A stretch of 64,000 nucleotides of DNA from Cryobacterium sp. SO1 (GTDB taxonomy: Bacteria; Actinomycetota; Actinomycetes; Actinomycetales; Microbacteriaceae): NCBI RefSeq assembly GCF_004210215.2, contig NZ_CP067394.1, positions 1,674,001-1,738,000 on the forward strand, read 5' to 3'. This document shows, piece by piece, positions 40,557-48,875 of this stretch (its first letter is position 1; every line of letters begins with the position of its first letter). The notes under the pieces were generated by a model. The model was not told the DNA's origin and made no database searches. It worked only from the letters and a program-made list of their open reading frames with translations. Position numbers and translations under genes: made by a program.

Positions 40557-41491
40557 GCGGACGCGGCCGGGGCCGGGGCCGGGGGCTCGAGGAGGAACAC
40601 GAGGAGCACGTCGACGAGCGCTGGATGGCCTCGTACATGGACATGGTCACCGTGCTGATGTGCATGTTCATCGTGCTGTTCGCCATGTCCACCGTGGACC
40701 AGGCCAAGTTCGTACAGCTGAAGAACTCCTTGGCGACGGGCTTCGGCGCGGTGGACGTGGGCAAGATCGACACCGCCGAGGGCGTCGTGGTGCCGGCCGA
40801 CCTGGTCGACACCCCGGCGGTGAACCAGGATGTCGGGCTGTCCGACCTCGACCTGGCCATCGCCGAGGTCGACGACCTCACCGCCGTGCAGGAGGCCATG
40901 CAGACGGCCCTCACCGCCGTGGGCCTCGACGCCCTCGTGGAGTACGCCATCGACGAGCGCGGCCTCTCGGTGGGCCTGGTCGGGTCCGAGACGTTTTTCG
41001 AACCCAATGTCGCCACCCTCAGCTCCCAGGCGGTCTCGGTGCTCGACATCATCGGCCCGGTGCTGGCGGGCAGCCAACGCGAGGTCTCGGTCGAGGGACA
41101 CGCCGACAGGCACGGGGTGACCATCAACTACCCGACCGACTGGGAGCTCTCCAGCGCCAGGGCCACCCAGGTGCTGCGCCACCTGGTGGAACGCACCGGG
41201 GTGGCGCAGGAGCGGATCGGCGCGATCGGCTACGGCTCGGCCCGGCCGGTGGACACCGGCGATGACCTGGCCGCCATGGCTCGCAACCGCCGGGTCGACG
41301 TGGTCCTGCTCTCCAACCAGCCCGACAGCGTGCGGGCGCTGATCCCGTCCGTGCTCGATGGCACGGCCGTGCCCGACGAGTCGGCCCCCACGGACAGCAC
41401 CGCCGTGCACACCAACCCCAAGGACAGCGAAGCCAAGGACAGCACCCCCGCCACCGGCGGCGACACCTCGGCGGTGACCTCCGGGCACTGA
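40553..41491 (+). CDS. motB: Motor stator protein MotB
   Basis: A 312-residue MotB. The N-terminal tail is Arg/Gly-rich, then acidic (GLEEEHEEHVDERW). The single membrane span has the ion-binding Asp30 in SYMDMVTVLMCMFIVLFAMS. Residues about 150-265 form the OmpA-like wall-binding domain, with VSVEGHADRHG, DWELSSARATQVLRHL and RNRRVDVVL. The last 45 residues are Thr/Asp/Pro-rich. The start is GTG at 40553, overlapping the motA stop. It anchors the stator to peptidoglycan. The next gene is fliM; no fliL lies between. Confidence 0.95.
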   Translation: MSGRGRGRGRGLEEEHEEHVDERWMASYMDMVTVLMCMFIVLFAMSTVDQAKFVQLKNSLATGFGAVDVGKIDTAEGVVVPADLVDTPAVNQDVGLSDLDLAIAEVDDLTAVQEAMQTALTAVGLDALVEYAIDERGLSVGLVGSETFFEPNVATLSSQAVSVLDIIGPVLAGSQREVSVEGHADRHGVTINYPTDWELSSARATQVLRHLVERTGVAQERIGAIGYGSARPVDTGDDLAAMARNRRVDVVLLSNQPDSVRALIPSVLDGTAVPDESAPTDSTAVHTNPKDSEAKDSTPATGGDTSAVTSGH

Positions 41492-41554
41492 GGCCACGGG
41501 CAGGCCGGGCGGCCGGGCGGCACAAAACGGCACCGACGACTTTGCCGACGCCGC

Positions 41555-41581
41555 TAACATCCGTATTCAACCCGCCGATAG
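41555..41581 (+). promoter_or_regulatory. Sigma-28-type promoter of the fliM operon
   Basis: TAACATCC, 11 bases, GCCGATAG, with the same spacing and the same -10 element as fliC and flgB. The predicted start at about 41588 falls on or next to a GTG at 41590 that opens the FliM frame, so the mRNA may be leaderless. Confidence 0.8.
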
Positions 41582-41589
41582 TGCCAGTC

Positions 41590-42498
41590 GTGACGGTCCA
41601 GGAACATATCAGCAGCGGCGTGCCCGGAAAACCCGCGCGCGCTGTAGAGGTCTACGACTTCAGCAGACCGACGACGCTGGCCCGTGACCACGCCCGGGTG
41701 CTCGAGCTGGCCTTTGAGACCTTTGCCCGCCAGTGGGGTACCCAGCTGACCGCCCAGGTGCGGATGATTTCCCAAGTCACCTGCGAACAGGTGGTGATGA
41801 GCGGCTACGACGAGTACGCCTCCTCGCTCCCCGCCACGACCGCCATGGTGCTGTGCACCGTCGAGGGCCTCGACGCCCAGGCCGTCATCCAGTTTCCGTC
41901 CGCCGCCGCGCTGTACTGGGTCGCCCACATGCTCGGCGGCACCGGGCTGCCCCTTCCGCCGGAGCGGCCGTTCACCCAGATCGAGCAGGCCCTCGTTCGC
42001 CGGCTGATGGACGACGCCCTCGAGGACTTGCGGTACTCCCTCGGCGCCCTGCTCACCCTGCCCATCGCGGTGGACGGCATCCAGTACAACTCCCAGTTCG
42101 CGCAGGCTGCGGCCACGTCCGACCTGATGATCGTGGCTTCCTTCACTATCAGGGTCGGCGACAAGACCACGGCGGCCACCCTCGCCCTCCCGGCCGAAGC
42201 CCTGCTACCCCAGCTCGGCGAACCCGGCCCTCCGGTCTCGGCCACCCCGCCGGTGGACCTGTTGCGCGCCCAGCTCGGCTGGGTGCCCGTGGACGTGTCC
42301 CTGCGGCTCGCGCACGCGCGGGTGCTGCCGAGCGCCATCCTGGCCCTCGCGATCGGCGACGTGCTGGCGATCCCGCATCCCACCCACCGACCGCTCGACC
42401 TGGTGGTGGATGGCCGCACTCTGGCCCGCGCTGCCGTCGGCTCCACCGGCTCCCGCCTGGCCTGCATCATCATCGACACCGAGGAAAAGACCCCATGA
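41590..42498 (+). CDS. fliM: Flagellar switch protein FliM
   Basis: A 302-residue FliM-like protein from the GTG at 41590 (a second in-frame GTG lies at 41620). After about 25 variable residues comes YDFSRPTTLARDHARVLELA, the start of the FliM middle domain, with FARQWGTQLTAQV. The end (LRAQLGWVPVDVSLRLAHAR with LAIGDVLAIPH) is the SpoA/FliN-like domain. The LSQ-x-EIDALL motif that binds CheY-P in most FliM proteins is not seen at the N-terminus. FliM forms the C ring with FliG and FliN and sets rotation direction. It overlaps fliN by four bases. Confidence 0.9.
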   Translation: MTVQEHISSGVPGKPARAVEVYDFSRPTTLARDHARVLELAFETFARQWGTQLTAQVRMISQVTCEQVVMSGYDEYASSLPATTAMVLCTVEGLDAQAVIQFPSAAALYWVAHMLGGTGLPLPPERPFTQIEQALVRRLMDDALEDLRYSLGALLTLPIAVDGIQYNSQFAQAAATSDLMIVASFTIRVGDKTTAATLALPAEALLPQLGEPGPPVSATPPVDLLRAQLGWVPVDVSLRLAHARVLPSAILALAIGDVLAIPHPTHRPLDLVVDGRTLARAAVGSTGSRLACIIIDTEEKTP

Positions 42499-43268
42499 CG
42501 CTTCAGCGCTCCGCCTCCGCCCAGTCACCGTCCGCCGCCGGCGGAGTCGGCGTCATCGGCTCAGGGCTCTCCGACGGAGTCGCGGACGCGGCCGTCGCCG
42601 CCCTGCTCACGGTGCTGCCCACGCCCACCATCCTCACCGCGACGGTCGGTTCCGGCGCCGGCGTCGTCGGCCGCGCCGGGGGAACCGTGCACGGTGCCGT
42701 CGTGGCCTCGTTCGTCGGCGCCACCTCAGCCGACCTGGCCGTGGTCCTCGCCGACCCCGGCTCCCTCGACGCCGCGGCCGGCGCCGAGAGCGGCCTCGTC
42801 TCGCGAGACGACATCATCCGCCCGGCCCTCGAGCGCGCTGCCGGCGTGCTCGGCCTCGGTGTGCTGGGCGACGCCCGGATCGACGACGCGACCACCCTGT
42901 TCCTCGATGCGGAGACCGTGGTCTTCGAGCTCACCGGCGGCGGCGTCACCGTCGGCTGGTTCGCGATCCGGCTGCGCCTGAACAGCGCGGCCGCCGCAAC
43001 CGGCGACCGCACCGTGGTCGGCAACCTCGGCCGTATCAACAGCGTCGAAATGGCCCTCACGGTCGAGATCGGCCGCACCAGGATGACGGTGCGCGACGTG
43101 CTCGCCCTCGAACCGGGCGCCGTGGTCGAACTGGACCGCTCCGTCGGATCGCCCGCCGACATCCTCCTCAACGGCCGCCTGATCGCCCACGGTGAGATCG
43201 TCGTCGTCGACCAGGACTACGCCGTGCGGATCACCCAGATCCTCGATGTGGCCGAGAGCCTGACCTAG
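42495..43268 (+). CDS. fliN: Flagellar switch protein FliN (FliY-like length)
   Basis: A 257-residue protein whose last 85 residues form the FliN/SpoA domain (EMALTVEIGRTRMTVRDVLA, then GAVVELDRSVGSPADILLNG). The first 165 residues resemble the FliY N-terminal domain in length, with GVGVIGSGLSDGVADAAVAA. The CheC phosphatase signature is not evident. It forms the base of the C ring and helps dock FliH. The ATG at 42495 overlaps the fliM stop; the much longer frame opened at 41733 lies within fliM and is not real. Confidence 0.92.
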   Translation: MTLQRSASAQSPSAAGGVGVIGSGLSDGVADAAVAALLTVLPTPTILTATVGSGAGVVGRAGGTVHGAVVASFVGATSADLAVVLADPGSLDAAAGAESGLVSRDDIIRPALERAAGVLGLGVLGDARIDDATTLFLDAETVVFELTGGGVTVGWFAIRLRLNSAAAATGDRTVVGNLGRINSVEMALTVEIGRTRMTVRDVLALEPGAVVELDRSVGSPADILLNGRLIAHGEIVVVDQDYAVRITQILDVAESLT

Positions 43269-43781
43269 GTGGACACCGTCGTCGTCGCCCTGCGAGTGAT
43301 CCTGTCCCTGGCCGTTGTGCTCGGGCTGCTCTGGGTGCTGCAACGACGCCTGACTAGGGGCGCCGGGTCGCGCGCAGCCAATGTGGTGACCGTCGTGGGC
43401 CGGCAGGGCCTCGGCCAGAAGGCCTCAGTGGTGGTGGTGGATGTCGACGGCCGCCGTTTTGTGCTCGGCGTCACCGAGCAGTCGATCAGCGTGCTGCACG
43501 ACGGCGAGACCGACCCGGCCGCGGCTGTGGCCGGCGGCGCCGGCATCAGCGCCGTGCGCACCGAGGGCGGCAACGATCAGTCGGCTGTCGCTTTCGCCAG
43601 GTCGTTGCACGCCGCATCCGGGGGACCGACCCTGGTGCCGTCGGACACCGACACACCGGCAGAGCCGCCGCTGACCTTCCGTCCGCGACGGGATCGCAGC
43701 CAGGGCGGTCGGCTCGGCGGCTCCATCCTCTCGCCCTCGACGTGGCAACAGACCGCCGCTCTGCTTCGGCACGGCCGGTGA
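43269..43781 (+). CDS. fliO: Flagellar biosynthesis protein FliO
   Basis: A 170-residue FliO. A single N-terminal membrane segment (VVVALRVILSLAVVLGLLWV) is followed by RRLTRG and a small cytoplasmic beta domain with VVVDVDGRRFVLGVTEQSIS, typical of FliO. It helps assemble the FliP ring of the export gate. It starts with GTG directly after the fliN stop. The C-terminal 50 residues are disordered. It overlaps fliP by four bases (GTGA). Confidence 0.88.
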   Translation: MDTVVVALRVILSLAVVLGLLWVLQRRLTRGAGSRAANVVTVVGRQGLGQKASVVVVDVDGRRFVLGVTEQSISVLHDGETDPAAAVAGGAGISAVRTEGGNDQSAVAFARSLHAASGGPTLVPSDTDTPAEPPLTFRPRRDRSQGGRLGGSILSPSTWQQTAALLRHGR

Positions 43782-44677
43782 AAACCGCGAACCCTGCTCT
43801 CGGCCGGCCCGTCCTGGCCCCTCCCGTCCCCACCCGGCAGGTCCTGGCCCGATGGGTCGTCATGGCGGCTCTTGTGGCCGTCATCGTGGTGGCCCTGATC
43901 CTGCTCGTGGCCTCAACCAGCCACGCGGCGCCGCTCGCCCCTACCGAGCCGATAGTGCCGATCGTGCCCATCGACCCTGCCGTCCCCACCCCGGCCGCCA
44001 CCCCGGGAACGGGCCTCACCGTGGAGATCAACGGGCCGAACGGCGCGCCGTCTTCGGCCATCGTGACCCTGATCGGCATCACCCTGCTGTCGGTGGCGCC
44101 GGCGCTGCTGCTGATGATGACGTCGTTCACCAAGATCTTCGTGGTGCTCGCCATGACCCGCAACGCCCTCGCGCTGCCGTCGATCCCGCCCAACCAGGTG
44201 CTCGCGGGCCTGGCCCTGTTCCTGTCGCTGTTCATCATGGCTCCAGTGCTCACCGACATCAACACCGAGGCGTTGCAGCCCTACCTCAACGGCTCGATGA
44301 CCTTCGACGATGCGGTGACGACGGGCTCGGAGCCGTTGCGCACCTTCATGCTCGCGCACACCAGGCAGGAAGACCTGGCCCTGATGGTGCGGGCGTCCGA
44401 CCAGCCCAACCCGGCCAACCCCGCCGCGGTGTCGCTCGTCACCCTCATCCCGGCGTTCATGATCTCCGAACTGCGGGCCGCGTTCATCATCGGCTTCGTG
44501 ATCTTCATCCCGTTCCTGGTCATCGACCTGGTGGTGTCGGCGGCGCTGATGTCGATGGGCATGATGATGCTGCCGCCGGTGATGATCTCGCTGCCGTTCA
44601 AGATCCTGCTCTTCATCCTCGTCGACGGCTGGGGCCTGATCATCACCACCCTGGTCAACAGTTACCGGGGTGGCTGA
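43778..44677 (+). CDS. fliP: Export gate protein FliP
   Basis: A 299-residue FliP. An N-terminal signal-like span (MAALVAVIVVALILLVASTS) ends in AHAA-type sequence, then a Pro-rich outside stretch. The family core has SVAPALLLMMTSFTKIFVVL, ALALPSIPPNQVLAGLALFL and RAAFIIGFVIFIPFLVIDLV. It forms the export pore with FliQ and FliR. GTG at 43778 is the likely start. The stop overlaps the fliQ ATG (TGATG). Confidence 0.95.
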   Translation: MKTANPALGRPVLAPPVPTRQVLARWVVMAALVAVIVVALILLVASTSHAAPLAPTEPIVPIVPIDPAVPTPAATPGTGLTVEINGPNGAPSSAIVTLIGITLLSVAPALLLMMTSFTKIFVVLAMTRNALALPSIPPNQVLAGLALFLSLFIMAPVLTDINTEALQPYLNGSMTFDDAVTTGSEPLRTFMLAHTRQEDLALMVRASDQPNPANPAAVSLVTLIPAFMISELRAAFIIGFVIFIPFLVIDLVVSAALMSMGMMMLPPVMISLPFKILLFILVDGWGLIITTLVNSYRGG

Positions 44678-44952
44678 TGGACCCCAACGCCGTCCTGGAC
44701 ATCGGCCTGCAGGCCATCGTCGTGTCCGCCAAGCTCTCGGCACCCATCCTGATCACCGCCCTGGTGGTCGGCTTCGCCATCTCCCTGGTGCAGTCGATCA
44801 CCCAGATCCAGGAGGTGACGCTCTCCTTCGTGCCCAAGGCCATCGCGGTCTGTATCGCCATGCTCATCTGCGGGCACTGGATGATCTCCGAGATCGTCTC
44901 GTTCACCACCAACCTGTTCGATAAGATTCCCGGCCTGATCGGCGGCGGCTAG
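44677..44952 (+). CDS. fliQ: Export gate protein FliQ
   Basis: A 91-residue FliQ with two membrane spans (APILITALVVGFAISLVQSI and FVPKAIAVCIAMLICGHWMI) joined by TQIQEVTL, the family signature. Four copies surround the FliP-FliR core. Coupled to fliP by TGATG; fliR begins right after its stop. Confidence 0.95.
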   Translation: MDPNAVLDIGLQAIVVSAKLSAPILITALVVGFAISLVQSITQIQEVTLSFVPKAIAVCIAMLICGHWMISEIVSFTTNLFDKIPGLIGGG

Positions 44953-45711
44953 GTGAACATCACCCTGGACTTCGCCTGGCTGGAGGCGGTGATGCTGGCC
45001 GGGGTGCGCATGATCGCGTTCCTCGTCGTGGCGCCGCCGTTCTCCTTCAACGCGTTCCCGCTGCGCATCAAGGGCATGCTCGCGCTCGGCCTGGCGCTGG
45101 CCGTGGCGCCCAGGGTGGTGCCCGGCTACGCCTCGCCGGACACCGGGGGGTTCATCGTGGCGCTGCTGTTGGAGATCGTGGTGGGCGGCGTGCTGGGTTT
45201 CCTGGTCCTCGTCGTGTTCTCCGCCATCCAATCGGCCGGCAACCTGATCGACCTGTTCGGCGGCTTCCAGCTCGCCCAGGGCTTCGACCCGCAGTCGATG
45301 GTCAACGGCGCCCAGTTCACCCGGCTCTACCAGATGACCGCGCTGGCCCTGCTGTTCGCCTCCGGCGGCTACCAGCTGATCCTGGGCGGCCTGACCCGCT
45401 CGTTCGCCGCGCTGCCGGTCGGCGGCGGCATCGACCTCGCCGTGCCGATGCAGACGGTCACCGCCGCGGTCGGCCAGATGTTGCTGGCCTCGGTGCAGAT
45501 CGCCGGACCGCTGATCGTGGTGCTGTTCCTCGCCGACGCCGGCTTGGGCCTGCTCACCAGGGTGGCCCCGGCGCTGAACGCGTTCGCGCTCGGTTTCCCG
45601 CTCAAGATCCTGATCACCCTCACCCTCGGCGCCGCCGGGTTCATGGCCCTGCCCGGCATCGTCGCCTCGCTCACCGACGACGCGGTGTCGAGCATGTGGG
45701 GGGTGCGCTGA
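44953..45711 (+). CDS. fliR: Export gate protein FliR
   Basis: A 252-residue FliR with six predicted spans. Family segments include MLAGVRMIAFLVVAPPFS, QSAGNLIDLFGGFQLAQGFD and PLKILITLTLGAAGFMALPG. One copy completes the FliP5-FliR pore. The start is GTG directly after fliQ. The stop overlaps the flhB start (TGATG). Confidence 0.94.
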   Translation: MNITLDFAWLEAVMLAGVRMIAFLVVAPPFSFNAFPLRIKGMLALGLALAVAPRVVPGYASPDTGGFIVALLLEIVVGGVLGFLVLVVFSAIQSAGNLIDLFGGFQLAQGFDPQSMVNGAQFTRLYQMTALALLFASGGYQLILGGLTRSFAALPVGGGIDLAVPMQTVTAAVGQMLLASVQIAGPLIVVLFLADAGLGLLTRVAPALNAFALGFPLKILITLTLGAAGFMALPGIVASLTDDAVSSMWGVR

Positions 45712-46823
45712 TGAGCGACGCGGGTGAACGCACCGAACAAGCCACAGAGAAGCGGATGCGGGAGGTCCGGTCCAAGGGTCAGCTGGCCAGGTCGCAGGAC
45801 CTCACCGCGTGGGTCGGCATCGGCGCCGCCGCGGTGATGATGCCGATGACCATCGAGGCCGGTGCGGCCGCCGGGCGGTCGCAGCTGTTGGACATCCGTA
45901 ACGTGGCCGAGAACCCGAACCCGGAGCGGGCGCTGCAGCTGCTCGCCGAGGGGCTGGGCACCATGGGCGGCGTCCTCACTCCCATGCTCGTCGTGGTCTG
46001 CGTGGCGGTGCTGGCGGGATCGATCCTGCAGGGCGGCGTGCACATCAAGAAGGTCGCCGGCAAGTACGAGCAGTTCAACCCGGTCACCGGGCTCGCACGC
46101 ACCTTCGGCACCCAGGCGCTCTGGCAGGGGGTAAAGGCTCTGCTGAAGACCATCGTTGTCGGCGTGGTGCTCACCTCGGTGATCCAGGGCCTGACGCCGG
46201 TGCTGATGACCGCGGGCGGTCTGCCGGTGATGGTCCTGATCGGCGCGGCCGGCGACGGCACCGCCGCGCTGGTGCAATCGGCCGTGATCGCCGGCCTGGT
46301 GCTGGCCGCCGCCGATGTGATGGTGGTGATGCGGCGGAACCGCAAGCGCACGAGGATGACCAAGAAGGAGGTCACCGACGAGCACAAGAGCTCAGAGGGT
46401 GACCCGCTGATCCGCTCCCAACGCCGGGCCCGCCAGCTGGCGATGAGCCGCAACCGCATGATCGCCGCCGTCGCCACCGCCGACGTGGTGCTGATCAACC
46501 CCACCCACTTCGCCATCGCCCTCCGGTACGAACCGGGCAAGTCAGCCCCGAGGGTCGTCGCCAAGGGGGCCGGGGTGATCGCCGCCCGCATCCGCGAGCA
46601 GGCCGAGACCGACACCGTGCCCATCGTCAAGGACATCCCGCTGACCCGGGCCCTGCACAGCGCCTGCGAGCTCGGCCAGGAGATCCCGGTGGAGCTCTAC
46701 AACGCCGTTGCCCGGGTGCTGGCCTTTGTGCTCGCCCTGAAGACCCGCGGTTCACGCTCCGGCGTGCACACCATGACCCACACCACTCGCCCTCATTTCA
46801 CCCACCCGGCGGAGGCCATCTAA
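45711..46823 (+). CDS. flhB: Export switch protein FlhB
   Basis: A 370-residue FlhB. The N-terminus is SDAGERTEQATEKRMREVRS, followed by four membrane spans. The cytoplasmic domain has the autocleavage motif NPTH near residue 263 in VLINPTHFAIALRYEPG, and KGAGVIAARIREQAE after it. Cleavage at NPTH permits the switch from hook to filament export under FliK control. The last 20 residues are His/Thr-rich. The start overlaps the fliR stop. Confidence 0.96.
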   Translation: MSDAGERTEQATEKRMREVRSKGQLARSQDLTAWVGIGAAAVMMPMTIEAGAAAGRSQLLDIRNVAENPNPERALQLLAEGLGTMGGVLTPMLVVVCVAVLAGSILQGGVHIKKVAGKYEQFNPVTGLARTFGTQALWQGVKALLKTIVVGVVLTSVIQGLTPVLMTAGGLPVMVLIGAAGDGTAALVQSAVIAGLVLAAADVMVVMRRNRKRTRMTKKEVTDEHKSSEGDPLIRSQRRARQLAMSRNRMIAAVATADVVLINPTHFAIALRYEPGKSAPRVVAKGAGVIAARIREQAETDTVPIVKDIPLTRALHSACELGQEIPVELYNAVARVLAFVLALKTRGSRSGVHTMTHTTRPHFTHPAEAI

Positions 46824-48875
46824 GTGAACAGCACGCTCGCAAAACTCGCCGTTCCGATCGGAGTGGTCGGCATCATCCTGCTGCTGGTGGTGCCGATTCC
46901 CGCCGGGCTGCTCGATGTGCTCATCATCGTGAACATCCTGCTGGCCCTGGTGACCCTGCTCACTACGATGTTCGTCAAGAAGCCGCTGGACTTCTCGGTG
47001 TTCCCGTCGCTGTTGCTCGTGGCCACCCTGTTCAGGCTCGGCCTGAACGTCGCGTCCACCCGGCTGGTGCTCGGCGACGGGTACGCCGGCCAGGTGATCG
47101 CCTCGTTCGGCCACGTCGCCGTCGGCGGGTCGATCATCATCGGCGCCGTGATCTTCCTGATCCTGGTGGTCATCCAGTTCGTCGTCGTCACCAAGGGCGC
47201 CGAACGTGTTGCCGAGGTGGGCGCCAGATTCACCCTCGACGCCATGCCGGGCAAGCAGATGGCCATCGACGCCGACCTGAACGCCGGCCTGATCACCGAC
47301 GTGCAGGCCAAGGACCGTCGTGCGGAAGTCTCCGCTGAGGCCGACTTCTACGGGGCCATGGACGGCGCCTCCAAATTCGTCAAGGGTGACGCCATCGCCG
47401 GCCTGATCATCATCATCATCAACCTGATCGGCGGCATCGCCATCGGCATGCTGCAGCGCGGCATGGAGGTCGGCGACGCGCTGAACACCTACGCCCTGCT
47501 CACGATCGGCGACGGCCTGGTCACCCAGATTCCCGCCCTGCTGATGGCCGTCTCCACCGGCATGATCGTCACCCGCTCCAACGCCGAGTCCGACATCGGC
47601 GCCACAGCGTCGGCCCAGCTCACCCAGTCCCGCACCGCGCTGATGATCGCCGGCGCCGCCGCGATCCTGATGGCGCTCATCCCCGGCATGCCGATCATCC
47701 CGTTCATCATCGTCGGCGCTGGACTGATCGTCATCTCCCAGCGGATCAAGGGCAACGAGGCCAAGGCCAAGGCCGGCGCCGCCGCGGCCGCGGCCGTGGA
47801 AGGGCTGGCGCCCCGGACGGACACGGCCGAGGACCTCATGGAGCAGATGCGCGTGCATGCCCTCGAGATCCAGCTCGCCCCCGACCTCGTGGACCTCGTG
47901 TCCGGGGCCTCCGACGACCTGCTCGCCCGGGTGCGGGCACTCCGCCGCAAAATCGCGATCGACCTGGGAATGGTCGTGCCGCCGGTGCGCACCAGGGACA
48001 ACATCGACCTACCGCCGTCCACCTACGCCATCCGCATCGCCGGGGTCGAGGCCGGGCGCGGCATCGCCCCGGCCGGCAAGGTGCTCGCGCTCGGCGACAA
48101 CCTGGAGTCGCTGCCGGGCACGGCGACCATCGAACCGGTCTTCGGTCTGGCCGGCAAATGGGTGCCGGGCGAGATGCGGCCACGGGCGGAGATGGCCGGC
48201 GCCACGGTGATCGACCGGGTCTCGGTGCTCGTGACGCACCTGTCGTCGATCATCACCGGCAACGCCGCGCGCCTGCTCAGCCGTGAAGACGTGCGGGTGC
48301 TCACGGATGGCGTCCGCCAGGTCAGCCCGTCGGCCGTGGACGACCTCATCCCCGGCCTGCTCTCCCTGGCCGAGGTTCAGCGGGTGCTGCAGGGGCTGCT
48401 CGCCGAGCAGATCCCGATCAACGACCTGCCGCGCATCTACGAGGCCCTGTCGGTGCGTGCGAAGGTGTCCGTCGATGCGGAAGGCCTCGTCGAGGCAGCC
48501 CGGCAGGCGCTCGGGCCCGCGCTCACAGCGTTATACCTGGACGGCGCGCTCCTTCGGGTCATCATGATCGAGCCCGGCCTCGAGCAGTCGATGCTCGAGG
48601 GCATGCGGCCGAGCGACGCGGGCAGCCAGATCCTGCTCGACCCTGTCCGGGTCGACGCCATCCTCGGCTCCCTGCGCAGCACCATCGCCGCCGTCGAGGC
48701 CAGCGGCCGCACGGCCGTGCTGGTCTGCGCTCCGGCGCTCCGGCCGGCCATCCACCGTCTGGTGTCGGCGCAGGCCGGTGGCCTGCCGGTGTTGTCCTAC
48801 GAAGAGGTCACCTCCGCCAGGGTCGCCATCGAAACGGTGGGGGTGGTCCGTGCAAACGAAACGCTTGCGGCTTGA
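46824..48875 (+). CDS. flhA: Export gate protein FlhA
   Basis: A 683-residue FlhA. The first 315 residues hold eight membrane segments and the FHIPEP-type loop (RFTLDAMPGKQMAIDADLNA, then AEVSAEADFYGAMDGASKFV). Residues 345-683 are the cytoplasmic ring domain that binds chaperone-substrate complexes. It starts with GTG directly after flhB. The next gene begins within its last 26 bases. Confidence 0.96.
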   Translation: MNSTLAKLAVPIGVVGIILLLVVPIPAGLLDVLIIVNILLALVTLLTTMFVKKPLDFSVFPSLLLVATLFRLGLNVASTRLVLGDGYAGQVIASFGHVAVGGSIIIGAVIFLILVVIQFVVVTKGAERVAEVGARFTLDAMPGKQMAIDADLNAGLITDVQAKDRRAEVSAEADFYGAMDGASKFVKGDAIAGLIIIIINLIGGIAIGMLQRGMEVGDALNTYALLTIGDGLVTQIPALLMAVSTGMIVTRSNAESDIGATASAQLTQSRTALMIAGAAAILMALIPGMPIIPFIIVGAGLIVISQRIKGNEAKAKAGAAAAAAVEGLAPRTDTAEDLMEQMRVHALEIQLAPDLVDLVSGASDDLLARVRALRRKIAIDLGMVVPPVRTRDNIDLPPSTYAIRIAGVEAGRGIAPAGKVLALGDNLESLPGTATIEPVFGLAGKWVPGEMRPRAEMAGATVIDRVSVLVTHLSSIITGNAARLLSREDVRVLTDGVRQVSPSAVDDLIPGLLSLAEVQRVLQGLLAEQIPINDLPRIYEALSVRAKVSVDAEGLVEAARQALGPALTALYLDGALLRVIMIEPGLEQSMLEGMRPSDAGSQILLDPVRVDAILGSLRSTIAAVEASGRTAVLVCAPALRPAIHRLVSAQAGGLPVLSYEEVTSARVAIETVGVVRANETLAA

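Noticed and set aside
41733-42494. Long extension of the fliN frame into fliM
   Set aside because: The extension is Arg/Pro-rich noise over the fliM coding sequence. The ATG at 42495 with an ATGA overlap is the real start.
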